Below are positions 41,601 to 54,093 of a stretch of 64,000 nucleotides of DNA, in pieces. The first letter of the stretch is position 1, and each line of letters opens with the position of its first letter. Origin of the DNA: Strigops habroptila. Lineage: Eukaryota > Chordata > Aves > Psittaciformes > Psittacidae. The translations under genes and the position numbers were made by a program. The DNA lies in NCBI RefSeq assembly GCF_004027225.2, contig NC_044282.2, positions 63,787,725 to 63,851,724 of the forward strand, written 5' to 3'. The notes beneath the pieces are model-generated. The model ran no database searches, was not told the origin of the DNA, and worked only from the letters and a program-made list of their open reading frames with translations.

Positions 41601-44600
41601 TTTTTCTGTCTCTTACTCTTCTTTTTGTGTCCTTTTAATGTGAAGCAATGAGAACTAACTGCAGGATTTCACATTAGGACTGTGCTACTGACTTATTTCA
41701 AAGCATTTCAGACTAACATGCTCTCTATCTTGCCTTCTTTTTTTAGCTGTAGCTTTCATCTAATAATAATAAGAAACCCTGCACCCTAATAGGGGTGAAT
41801 TTCTCTCCACAAAGAGAAATAAGGTGATAATACTTTCCCATGTCTTTCAGGACCCCAAGTTCACAGCTAAGTATGACTCTGCTCTTCTTAGTTTCTCTAG
41901 CACAGACTGTAACACACCATTTATGTTCAAGTGTTGCTTCAACCTGCCCCTACCATTACCTCCAGTGTCTGCAACTTTGATAACCCTGTCATTGCATAAA
42001 AAAGAAATGGAGCTCTTCCTATCTCCCAAAGCTTTCAAACAAAGCTTGTTCATCTGTCTGTTTTCTGCACATCTTGAAACTTCCTAAGAAATAGAGCCAG
42101 GGATATTTGGGGATGCAGGAACAGCAGAAGCTAGTCTCATTCTTTTAGACTGGGAGGGAGGAACAAGTAGTAGCTCCTGTCCTGAGGCTGCCAGCACAAC
42201 ATCCATTTTCTTACTGCTGGAAACAGGCTCAGCTTTCTAGGAACTCTGCTTTGTAGACCTTTCTGAAGAACACCTGGCTAAGGATAAACCTTTCATACTG
42301 AGGACAGAGCAGTTCAGAAACCCTGATGACATGAGTTCATGTACAGTATGTGTGTGTGGTCAGGCTTTACATTCCAAGGGGACAGTTGCTTCTTGTAGCA
42401 TGCTGCCATACCAACGGCCTTGGCAGGAGACCTATTTCCAATAAGCTACTCGTAGCTGATCCATGTTTGAGAGGGGCTAGTCTTTAAACTGTTTTAGAAG
42501 CAGTCACTTTCCATGTGAAGTTGCTCTTAAGGCATTTTGCAAGCACTTGCTCTGCTTCTATGTTGTACTCCTCTTGTGTTGATATTCCCCATTTCCCCAG
42601 TCATTGTGTGACTGCCTGTACCTTGTATTGGCTTGGTTGCTTTTAAGGACCACGAAGATCAGTGTTCCCACCAGTGTCATCCTCTGCCTGCTTTGAGTCG
42701 GGTAGTAGTTTGAGCTTAGTTCTGCCAGCTGGGAGGTTAGCTCCTGACCCAAGGAGGATGGGCATCTGCCCTGACACAGCAAAGCCCTAAAACCAAATTG
42801 CCCCAAGTTTTGCTAGTAGCTCGGAAACTTGTCCACACTTGTCCTTACAGCTCAGTGAGGAGTCTGCCAGTAGCCCTGAATCAGCTTTGTAGCTAGGGAT
42901 ATGCAACACAGAGACCAAGCTGATAACTACTGCATTTTACTTTGTGTCTTTTCCAAGTACAGACCAAGTTTCACTGTTGAGATCTGAGGAAACTGCAGGT
43001 GCAGAGGCTGACGCTGTGTTCGCCTGGCAAATACTGTTCTTACCTGCTCTGTTAACAGGGAGTTGACCAAAGGAGCAAGAGAAACATGTACACCTTTGCC
43101 TCCTGGTTGTGCCAGCAGTGCACAAATACCTGGACTGCTGGCCTGTAAAGCAGAGGAGCTTTCAGAGCAAGCCTGGTTGAGTTTTACAGGCTGGTGTCTG
43201 GTAGATTGAGTGCTGTAAAATTGAATTTCTTCATGTTATTTAGGTGGCTTTGGTTTGGTATAAGGTAGCTCTGTGCATGTGGCTTGCACTTGATGAAGGC
43301 ATGAGGCCCGAGATCTTTGACTTCCCTGTTGTTTTCTTGCCAGTTCTTCCTGGTTTACTAGTAAAGTGGTAAAATGGAGCAGCTTTCCCTTGCACCAGGC
43401 CCATGCAGCTTGCTTGGCCTTGGGGATTGCATTGGTCCTCACAGGCACAGCCAACATGCCTGCCCTTGTCCTCACACAAGTCTGCACTATGCAGGGGAAT
43501 GTCACTGGACTGGTTGTTGCATTGCATGGAGCCGAGGCTGTGTGAATAACCTGCCCGTGCATGGGTTTTGCCTGCTGGGCTGCTTGGGGCCAGGAGATAA
43601 CTGGTTACTGCCAGGAATCTGGTGAGAGTGAGCAGGCGAGGGCAGTGAAGGACAGATAGGGCAGCTATTGCCACAAAGGCATTCTTCAACTACTTCCTTA
43701 CAGACCTTTCACACCAGACTTCTGCCTTTCCTCCCTCTCCTGGTTCCTTTCAGGGCCTGTGGTTCTGCCTATAAATAAATTATATAATATTTAATAAAGA
43801 AAATACAAAAATGGCTTTGGATGGAATGTAGTCCTGAATTCCCGTTGTGCCAGGCACAGCCCAGCTGATGTAACCCCGTGTTGCCCTGTTTATCTGAAAT
43901 GCAAAAGCTTGCTATGGAGGAATGGGCAGGGTCCTGAGTGGGTCCTGTTAAGGACCAAGCACCAGAAGCTCTGCTGTTGTTGGGCTTCTGTAGCATTTTA
44001 ACTGATTTGCCTCTCTGGGCCAGACACCTGATAATCTGAAAGGCTTTCTGGCACCCACTCCTCAGTTTATTTGTCCTGTCAACTGAAGCAGGAAACTTAC
44101 TGCCTCAAAGTAAGTTTTTTAGATTTTATTTATATTTTAATTATTATTTCCTCTATGTCTACAGCTCTCACCTTTGCTTTTTCCCAGTGGTGGGCTGAGT
44201 TAGCGGGGAGGAAGCTCCCGTGTGGGCCTGTCCTGACTAGCAGCAAAGGTGGGACACCGCTTCCCAGCGCTCAGGGTCACTTTCTGCATGGCTGATGCTG
44301 TCTTCTTGCTGGTGTGTTCATGTGGCACTGAAGGCCAGCCGGAGCAAGCAGCATTCAGAAGTGCTCGGCATGGGATTGAGCTTTGGTGATGACTGGTCTT
44401 GCAGTGGAATTCACTGAAATGAAGACAATCTGACCTGGAGATTATCAGGCAAACTGTGGGCAATGACTTCAGCCTGCAAGGAGCAGTCCTTGGTAAGCAC
44501 TCCCCGGGTGCGTACATGGACAGAGGCGCTGTCTCTGAATTACTTCCTGTCTCCCATGTCTTTTGAGGCCTGGCACATGAATTGGATGTGTTGTCTTTCC

Positions 44601-45854
44601 TGGCTGCCTGCAGTGTGATCCTCCACTGTGCCAACTAATCCTGACCTTGACACCATTTACACCAGCATAAAACAGGACCTTCTGCACAGAGGACAGCGTG
44701 AGGTTAATCCGAATTACATACAAGCACTGCTATAAGATGGATGGGTGAAACTGCATTAAGCCCCTTTGTGGGCGCAATTCCAGACTGAAGGAAGTGAAAT
44801 CAAATACTGGCCACTTGAGTTCTGAAAAAGCACATGCGAATGGGTGCGATGCCCATTGGCAAATCCCCTTGGAACACCAAATGGAGTTAACTTTCTCGAG
44901 TGTCCCTGAACATCCTATTGCTGTTGTAAAAAGCTACATTTTCTCCCAGGAAAAGCTGCAGAGCCACTATGAGCAATTCCTGTCTTAATGCCCTTGGAAA
45001 CATGTCAGGAGGGCAACTTTAGCCTAGTAATAAAGTTGCCATCAGTGCATTGCTCAAACTGCTCTTGTTGCGGCCGTGTGGGTCTTTCTGTGTTATACTT
45101 CCTGTCTTCCTGTCTCAACTGTGCATCTCCTCAGTGTCTGTTGTTCAAGGAATTGCAAATAAAATGCCTCTTAGAGTTCCTGCTACATTTGTGCCAATCT
45201 CACCTTGGCTTGTGATGCAGCATGCTGGGACTTGTACAACCTTTCCCCCTTGCCTTTGGGGCTTGCAGCCTGGATTGTCCCCCTGGGATGTCTCTTGCCT
45301 TGTGCTCAAGCCCCTCTCGGGCTGTGGATGCAGGAACCATGCAGAAAGATGCAGAAACCAACCTGTGGGTTCCAAGTGGGAGAGGACGGCTCTGGCTTGC
45401 AGCAGGCTGAAAAAAACAGAGACAACTTTATCGACTGTGATTTTGGAGCATGTACCAGGAGAATCAGGACACAGAAGCTACTGCTTTCCTTTCTCTGTTG
45501 GTGTCTCCGGGTGGACAAACAAGTCTTTGGGTCCCTCTAGTGCTTGGCAGGGGCCGGGTGAACAATGGGTCCTGCTGTTTGCTGTGCCGGGTCCAGGCCC
45601 GGTCCCTGGGGCAGTGCTAGCAGGGAGAGCCGAGCAAAGCCTGCCCTGCTGGCCGGGGACAGCAGGTGGCAGCAACAAATCCCCTTGCTCCCAGCTCAGC
45701 GCCGGGGACCGTGTGTGTCGGCTTCTCCCTGGCGCTTCACCTGGGGCAGGAGCCTGCAGCCCCAGGCAGGCTGCTGGTCTGGGGACAGTGACATCTCGCA
45801 CTAACTGCCGTAAGCAGGTTTTTACACTGCTTTTGGTTTGTGCTTATAGGATGT
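35641..45854. other. Intergenic DNA, no gene recognised
   Basis: About 10 kb without a coding pattern, RNA gene or clear transposon. It starts AT-rich and becomes more GC-rich after about 42 kb. An ATACTCTCTC direct repeat lies at 36390-36410. Isolated AATAAA hexamers occur, for example near 43790 and 45158. Confidence 0.5.
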
Positions 45855-46322
45855 TTGAGGTCATGGAGCTGCTGGAGCAAGTCCAGAGGAGGCCACGAGG
45901 ATGATCAGGGGGCTGGAGCACCTCCCGTATGAAGACAGGCTGAGAGAGTTGGGGCTGTTCAGCCTGGAGAAGAGAAGCTGCGTGGAGACCTCATAGCAGC
46001 CTTCCAGTACCTGAAGGGGGCCTACAAGGATGCTGGAGAGGGACTCTTCATTAGGGACTGTAGCGATAGGACAAGGGGTAATGGGTTCAAACTTAAACAG
46101 GGAAGATTTAGGTTGGATATAAGGAAGAAGTTCCTTACTGTGAGAGTGGTGAGACACTGGAACAGGCTGTCCAAGGAAGTTGTGAATGCTCCATCCCTGG
46201 CAGTGTTCAAGGCCAGGTTGGATGGGGCTTTGAGCAACCTGGTCTAGTGGAAGGTGTCTCTGCCCATGGCAGGGGGTTGGAACTAAATGAGCTTTTTCAT
46301 CGCACAAACCATTCTGTGATGA
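45855..46322 (+). mobile_element. CR1 LINE 3' fragment
   Basis: Sense-strand CR1 from the end of ORF2 ([10 protein letters not shown], then [18 protein letters not shown] in frameshifted pieces) to the 3' tail (GGGTTGGAACTAAATGA, then ACAAACCATTCTGTGAT). Confidence 0.88.
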
Positions 46323-49300
46323 GATGCTCTCCTGCAGCATCTGCACTGTACCACCAATATGGATGCACAAAGCTAGATGTGCCGAAGGGCTCCCAGGTGG
46401 TGAGTTTGGGCTCTCTTCACCAGGGTGGCCACTCCAGCTCATGCAGAGCCATTTGCCGAGACATCTGTGAGCGAGGAGGGAGGCTGTGTAGAGCGTGCCA
46501 AGGGCAGCAAGCGCACATGCTGCTGAACACAGCTGTGCTTTGGAGAGGACAGTGCGAAAGGTTGTTTCTGCAGAAACCAATCCTTGCCTTGGGAATCCTT
46601 TCTGCATTACCTGGAAATGTCCAAGTTGGAAACCCTCATGTCTGCATCTCTCCTGTGGGCTCTCTCAGCTCAGGAGATAAGACATCTCTGCAACCCCTCT
46701 CTTAAGAACAGCATTGCAAAAGAGCCCTACTGCATAACCCAGAAACCTGGATTCGATTCCACTTGCATAAGCAAATTAATCTATCAGGCAAGGGAGGATA
46801 TTTCATCCCTCTTCCTTGAGGGAGCTGATGTGCTTCCAGGCATGTGCAAATGCTCTTGGTACGTCAATAGTAATGGATAAATGGCAGCCTGGCTTAGGAA
46901 GAACAGATCTTGCAAGGTAAGAGTGATTGCTTGCACTGGGGACAGAATGGAGAAGGATCCAACAACCAAAGGCATGAGCAGTACCTACCATGGCCTGGGA
47001 CCTCTGAGGAGTGTTTGTTAAATAAGTGCAAAAGTGTGGTGAGAGGCACAGTGGCACAAGCGGAGCCCGATGAGACACCAGGGTCCACCGTGGGGCAAGA
47101 CATCCACCTCAGAGAGCTCACAAAAGGGATGAGGAGCCTGCAGGTTTACCTGGAGAGGGTGGGACTTGGTCCCATTCCCTTTCCTCCTGTTTGACTCTAG
47201 GCTCTGCCTGACCCACTCACCAGGGGTGCTGGGGAGCCATGGCAGAGGTGGAGGTTTGTCTGCCTCCCTGGCTGCTGTGCTGGCTGTCAGATCATCCCAC
47301 TCCTGAGCCATCCCTGCGGGCTCCATCCGGAACTCACCCCATAGAGGAAGCAGCAAGCCCTGCCTGGCTTTTTTCAAGGAGGTAGGATACCTGCATTGTA
47401 ATGATGGGTTGCAGAAGGAAGATGTGGGTGAGGGAGAAGCATTCACACTGGTAGAGATTGCCTTGGGACAGAGTAGGAGCTTGGCAAAGGCTTGGTCACA
47501 CCAGCTGTGTGCTGTCAAGCTCTGGCTGCTCTCTGGCTTCCCCAGTGTTATCTTCCTGGCAAAGAATGGGACCAGCTTTAAGCTTGGAGCCAGATTGTTT
47601 ATACCCAAAAGAAAACAGTTGTTTTGATACCAAATAAAGCATGTTGTTTATTTTGGGGAAATTTCCGCCTTTTTGTTTTCCATCCTTACTGTATGTAACA
47701 AAAATTGTCTTTAAACAGGGTTTCAGAAGAGGAATGGTGCATCACTTGTACAACAGCTGCGTAGCACAGTGAGTAATTAAGCCAGTTGTAAAGCTGTTCC
47801 TTTGCCTTCCCTCCTTGGCCTCAGCCGGAGCTTACTCCTGCTCTGCTTTCCCTCTGGATTTGCTCTTTTTTTGTTTCCCTTTTGTCAGTGCTCTCTTCTT
47901 TCAGGCACATGTTTTCCAACAGCTCACAGCCAGAGGTCATGGTCTCTTGGGTGTGTAACCTTGGCCATGGATTTTTTAACTCCAAAGAAAGAAGAACCAA
48001 CCTCCGTTTGCCGTTTGCCTCTGGCCGTGAGACCCCCTCGCTCTGCGTGTCTTGCACAAGCTGCCCCAATGCTCTGGGTCTGCTTGCTGCGCTGTCCCTG
48101 CTTATCTTGCTGGGGCCAGGAGTAGACTGGAAGTGCAGGGTAGCTGCTGGCATCCCCACTCCTCAGGCAGTTGTGCCAGGCAGCGAGCACAGTGACATTT
48201 GTCCTGGCCTGGGTGAGACATGAGGCCTGGGGTCTCAACCTCTTTTGTGCCAGGACACCTCCAATACTTGTGACTCGGTGCACACACCCTGCCATGCAAC
48301 GTGGCAGGTTGTCCTTGAGGGTTAAAGCATTGCTGGATCAGTGCGACCAAATGGCAAAAGCAACTGTGAGCTCCTGCCCTTTGAGCAGGGTAGAAACTCC
48401 TGCTCACAGGCAGCCAGAGGAGCAGCCTGACGTGAATAGGTGATAAGGGAGCACTTGCACCCAGACACGCTTCTTGGGCAAACCCTTTGCCCAGAGCTGT
48501 TAAATACCCTGCTGTATGGTGAGTGTGCTGTGATCCCTAACCCCCAGCCTCCTGTGCCTGCAGTGTGACCCCAAGCTGCCTCTCCCTTGGGGGTTGCTGC
48601 CAGCTCTGGTTTGCTGGGGAGGCAGGGAGGCAAAGGGCAAAGGCATCTCTTGCATCACACTGGAGGGGTGATGGCTGGGCAGGGGCTGTCCTTCCCAGCA
48701 GGACCACTGCAGGCCCCAGGAGTATGATCAGGTGTGGCACCGGCTCACTTGCAGTGGCACCAGGCATAGCTGCAGCACCTTCAGCCACAGCGAGTGCATT
48801 CCTGTAGCATTACTGCATTCAAACTCTGTCCTCACTTAGCTTGGCTCTTTCAGAAGCTGATCCGAGCCAGAGACCTTGCTGTCCGGCTGGAGCAGAGCTC
48901 TTGCACCCCAGGCAGGCTCACCAGCCCCCCTGCCAGCAGCAGCACAGTAAGATACAGCCCGAGCCGACTTTGTGCTGCAAGGCAGCAGGCACGCATCTGA
49001 GGCTTTTAAGATCCAAGGACCCACTCCAAAGCAATTCCCTATTGCCTGTGAATGAAGCAGACTAGCCTTGCAAAATCCAAATATTGCTAGCAAGCCAAAG
49101 CTGCTTCCTCCAGCTGAGCTCTGACTTGCCCAAGGAGAGGGCAGTTTTTATTTGAAACAGCCAAAATGTTTTCTGCATTAAAGGCCCAGTGAAAGCACTG
49201 ACAGCTCGTGCCACCTGTTTATAAGGCAGCTTTGGAGTTAATTGTTTACGTAACCTATTAAAAATACATTCATTCAGCCTTTTATTCCTTTCTTCCCTGT

Positions 49301-49834
49301 CAAAGACATCGGTAAGACACAGTTCCAAGTGAGCTCTGATAGCTGGGTGCTGCTGCAGGGTGCAGCTCACAGACTCAACATCCCTCTGTGCTGCTTGCAG
49401 GGCATTGCAGGATCATCCCTGTGCCTTGCTGTGCATCATCTCCCAGTGCTGGCACACGCAGACCTCAGGCTCAGTAATGTACCACCCTGCTCCTCAGAGA
49501 GCATCTCACCTCTTTAGCCCCCTGGTTAATAGTTAGACTTCGTTACATTGCAGCAGCTGACTTCCCAGCCCAGCTATAGAAAGAATCACAGCTTTTAAAT
49601 ACTGGATTTTCTGATCTTGTCCTTTGAACCTACATTTTCCCCGTGGCTGTTGGGTAAACTCTGTGTTCCTGAGCTCAGTCTGCTGCAAAATCCTCTGTGG
49701 ACTGCTGCATCTCCGAGCAGGTACATCTCTGTAGGTCATACAAGAGCAGTGTTTGATGTAAGTTGGCATGTATGGCTGAAGGCAGGAGGCCGATTTCAGC
49801 TCAGTTTGCTGTAGAACTGCCACCCAGTTTATCA
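46323..49834. other. Intergenic DNA, no gene recognised
   Basis: GC-moderate DNA; several 100-200-codon chance frames on both strands overlap one another and show no family motif. An AATAAA lies near 47634. Confidence 0.45.
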
Positions 49835-50300
49835 TGGGCTCATAAAAGTGCTGGTGGGAAGGGGCCTGTGAAGGTTTCTGATCCAGCCAACCCTTGACTG
49901 CTGGGTCAGAGCAGCTGGGGCTCTGAGAGCTAAGGCTGAAAAGCTTCCATGGATGGAGTCTCCTCTTCTCTGGGTGCATGTCCCAGGGCTCCAGCACCCT
50001 TCTGGGGAGGGAGTTTTTCCTAATGCCCTACTTGAACCGGCCCGGATGCAATCTCTGCCTCTTGCTTCATGTTATATTGCCTTGGCCTACTGGAAAGACC
50101 TTGGCTCCACCCTCCCTGTATCTCCCCTCCAAGTCACTGTAGACTTCTAAATTGTCCCAACCTCCTCTCCTTCCCGAACAATCATGCCAGTTATCACCTC
50201 TCCCTGCAGGCAATGTCTCCTGATCTCAACCAGCCTGGTGGCCCTGCTGGGTCCTTTCCAGCTTCCCAGCAAATCCATGCTAATCCTGGAGGGGCTGCTC
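49835..50300 (-). mobile_element. Ancient CR1-type fragment
   Basis: Layout matches an antisense CR1 3' half but is heavily diverged: GATGGAGTCTCC, then CTCCAGCACC, GAGTTTTTCCTAATG, TTGGCTCCACCCTCC and the later AACCAGCCTGGTGGCCCTG blocks fall in the same order as in CR1 consensus-like copies. Boundaries are uncertain. Confidence 0.5.
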
Positions 50301-51265
50301 ACAGCCACTGAGGTCTGCTGAAAGGGGATGCTTAGACCTGGGGCAGGCTAAAGTCAAGCTCATAAACAAGGCTTCAGGAGAACTGGGTTTGGCTTGATTT
50401 CTGAATGAGATGGATCAGAACCAGCTGGCAAGTGCCCAGCAGTGATCAGCAAGGCCTGCCTATGCCTGTCTTCTCGCAACATTGCAGCATCCTTCTGGCC
50501 ACTGAGGGCTATAGGGCACTGCCCTGAACTGTTTCCTCAGCCACATGAAGGAGCAACATGGTTTGGTGACATCACCAGCATAAGGCTGATGTGCCCTGAA
50601 CCCTAGACTATGTGGGCACCTCTCCACTGCCTCCTGGGCACTGCCCACCCCTGGGGCAGGTCCAAGGGGCTCAGTTGCTCCCAGGCCCCAGAGGCAGTGT
50701 GGCTGGAACGCAGAGGGAGCTGTTAGAGCTGGCTTGCCCTGCCCAAGGACAGCTCATCCATCTTCACCTTGCGGCACAGCTAATCCTGACACGGAGAGGT
50801 GAGTCTAGAGCTTTATTTAGATGGGCAGCAGGGAGCAGGGGGGCTTTGCAGGGTCTGGGCATTTCAGCAGGGTCTGGGCTCCACACCTGAGCCCTTGTGG
50901 GGGCATTAGGTCTCTCCTCCCCTCTGTGGGACTGGGGTGTGCTGGGCAGCCCATTCCTGCCCAGAGGTACCTGATCTCCACTGATCGCTCCTCTCTGAAG
51001 GATGGTGTCAGATGCCCGAGGCTGCTCCTCTGAGGTCTGAAAGATTAGACTGGAAGTTTTCTGGGTGGGAGATACCCCAGGGCTGAGGTCAGGGACAGAA
51101 ATGTAATGTCTGCCCTGCTCTGTTATACAATCTGCTGCTAAATAATCACTTGGGGTCACTGCGCCTGTCAGGTGGCTGCAGCTGGCAGGGGGGCCTGGAA
51201 AACAGGCTGTGGTGTGCAGGACTGCTGTCCCTCTGACAACTAGAAGAAGGAAAAGCAGTTACCTA
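50301..51265. other. Intergenic DNA, nothing recognised
   Basis: No gene or transposon seen. Confidence 0.45.
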
Positions 51266-51712
51266 GAATCACAGAATAGTTTGGGTTGGAAAAGACCTTA
51301 AGATCATCTAGTTCCAACCCCCTGCCATGGGCAGGGACACCTCACACTAGACCATGTCACCCAAGGCTCTGTCCAACCTGGCCTTGAACACTGCCAGGGA
51401 TGGAGCATTTACCACTTCTTCAGGCAGCCTGTTCCAGTGCTTCACCACCCTCACAGTAAAGAACTTCTTCCTTATATCTAACCTAAACTTCCCCTGTTTA
51501 AGTTTGAACCCATTACTCCTTGTCCTATCGCTACAGTCCCTAAAGAAGAGTCCCTTTCCAGCATCCTTGTAGGCCCCCTTCAGATACTGGAAGGCTGCTA
51601 TGAGGTCTCCATGCAGCTTCTCTTCTCCAGGCTGAACAGCCCCAACTTTCTCAGCCTGTCTTCATACGGGAGGTGCTCCAGCTCCTGATCATCCTCATGG
51701 CCCTCTTGGACC
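51266..51712 (-). mobile_element. CR1 LINE 3' fragment
   Basis: Antisense CR1; its 3' end lies at 51266 (AGAATCACAGAATAGTTTGG) and it runs into the end of ORF2 (the CTTCATACGGGAGGTGCTCC block). It is close in sequence to the sense copy at 45855-46322, forming an inverted pair 5 kb apart. Confidence 0.9.
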
Positions 51713-53464
51713 CTTCCCAGCATCGGGGCTCCTCATTGCAAGGTGCTTTTGGTGATGGAGGCACCAGCCTTGCAAGGGCACAACCTATTTGTAAAGCTAT
51801 CATCAGCTTAATGTTCTCAGTGGAGATGTGGTTTTGGCCACTGTGGAAAAAGGCTGGTGTTTATCTGTTGCATGCTGAGGCTTCATGGGCACAAGCAGGG
51901 ACCTGTGCCTGTCACGAGGACATCTATCCAGCACAGCTCTGTGTCCCGCAGCAGCTTCATTTCATAAGGCTTCAGTGGAGCCCATCCCCAGGTGCTAATT
52001 TTGGGTGGTGCTGCCCATTTGAGACTGACAGCCATTTAACAGCATTGTATTAATCACTTTGAAGGTGCTGCAGAACAAAGTAGCCAAAACAGGCACGTGG
52101 AGGACATCAGGTAACCTGTGGGAATGGCTAGAGATGATTCATGCTAGCTGCAAATGAGCAGTCACTCAAGGGAGCTGGGTGGTTTGTCCTAGGAAATACA
52201 GGAAATCCCAAATCTAGGAAAAGAAACCACTCTGGCTGGGAAGGCTCCCAAAGGCTTCCAAAGCAAGGCTGGGAAGCAGCCACACTGCGCTCAGAGCTTG
52301 AGCCCCCCTGCCCTGGTGTTGCCATCCTTGAGCACACATTTACAGATCTCTAGCCTATTTTTGCAGGAAAATTTCTTCCCAATAAGGGTTTTTGGCAGGT
52401 GGCCGAGGAAAAGCAGTTTAATATGAGCAACAAACTGGTGGGGGGCAGTGAGAGTTCGTGTTGTTTTCACCTCAGAGTGTGGTTAGGAAATAGAAGCGCT
52501 GGGGCACAGTTGGATGGCACTGAGGAAGCTTGAGTTATCCCTTGGTTGTGTTTTGTTCCCCCAGATGCTGTGCTGGCAGAGCAGGGCACCAGTGTGACCC
52601 TGTGGCGATAGAGGAAGGACGTTCCAGGCTTCTCAGTTTTGCTTGTGCCTCCCTGCACAGAGGTCAGGATACCCCAGGCAGCAGGGCCGTGCCAGAGGCA
52701 GCCAGAGGCCAGCACTGGTGTGGGAGCACCAGGGGCCTGGGATGATGCGAAGTGTCTCATGCACCTGCCAAATGTCCCTCATGCAGAGCGACAGCCCCGT
52801 GGCAGCTCTGGCGCTCCTCTCCTCCCATAACACTGCTTGCAAAGCCAGTGGGAGTCATGAGCCTGGTCCCTTCTGCTCCATCCCTGAGGTGGCCCTGGGA
52901 CAGCGGGGATGCTGAGCTGCCCTTGCGCCATCCCCAGAGAACCCTGAATGGGACTGGTGGGGCTGTGGTGGGACTGGCTCTGACAGATCACTCGCACACG
53001 CGCTGAGCTCACCTGTGCCAGGCAGCAAGATGCTCTGCTCTTCCCATACAGCCAGTCAACCAGCCCCCAAACACCGCAGAGCTGTGGTACGGAGCGTGCT
53101 TTCCTGTCCCTGCCGGCAGGCTCTTTGGTGCCTGGCTTCCTGTGATCCAGGGAGGCATTCTAGCTTAATGCAGCTATTTTGTTCTTTAATCCTGCTTGAT
53201 TTTCCTTAACACCTTTCCAAATGTTTTAAGCTACCCTTTGTGGTGCTCATCCACTGTTTAATCAGAGATCAAATGATTGTATCTTAATCCCTGGATCTCG
53301 AATGAATTTGCTTTGGTTTGGGCAGCTAAACCTCCAGCCCTCTGCTACAGCCAGGCTGCGTTTATCTAGGGCAGGCAGTATCAGGGAAGGAATAAATTGC
53401 TTTCTCCCTCTCCTCTTGCTATTTCTCTCTTTCTCACAAGTTAACGTTACTGGAGCTGCACAAA
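51713..53464. other. Intergenic DNA, nothing recognised
   Basis: GC-rich unique sequence; only short overlapping chance frames. Confidence 0.45.
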
Positions 53465-54093
53465 ATATGTGATAGCCCAGAAAGCCAACTGTAGGCTGGG
53501 CTGCACCAAAAGGAGTGTGTCCAGCAGGTTGAGGGTGGGTATTCTGTTCATGTACTCCACTCTTGTGAGACCCCCCTGCTGTCCTGCATCCAGCTCTGGG
53601 GCCCCCAAAACAAGAGGGACGTGGAGCTGTTGGACCAAGTCCAGAGGAGGCCACAGAGATGCTCCAAGGGCTGGAGCAGCTCTGCTACGGAGACAGGCTG
53701 AGAGAGCTGGGCTGGTTCAACCTGGAGAAGAGACGGCTCCGGGGAGACCTTAGAGCAGCTCCCAGTGCCTGAAGGGGCTGAGAAGAAAGCTCTCCAGCTT
53801 TTGACAAGGGCCTGTAGGGACAGAACAAGGAGGAATGGCTTTAACCTGACAGAGGGGAGGTTTAGATGAGATCTTAGGAAGAAATTCATACTATGAGGGT
53901 GCTGAGGCACTGGCACAGGTTGCCCAGAGGACCTGTGGCTGCCCCATCCCTGGCAGTGTTCAAGGCCAGGTTGGACGGGGCTTGGAGCAACCTGCTCTAG
54001 TGGAAGGTGTCCCTGCCCATGGCAGGGGGTTGGAACTGGATGAGCTTTGAGGTCCTTTCCAACCCAAACCATCCTGTGATTCTATGATTCTAT
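53465..54093 (+). mobile_element. CR1 LINE 3' fragment
   Basis: Sense CR1 from the AQKANCRLGCTKRSV region of ORF2 to a complete 3' tail with the ATTCTATG repeat at its right end (GTGATTCTATGATTCTAT). Frameshifted throughout. Confidence 0.9.
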
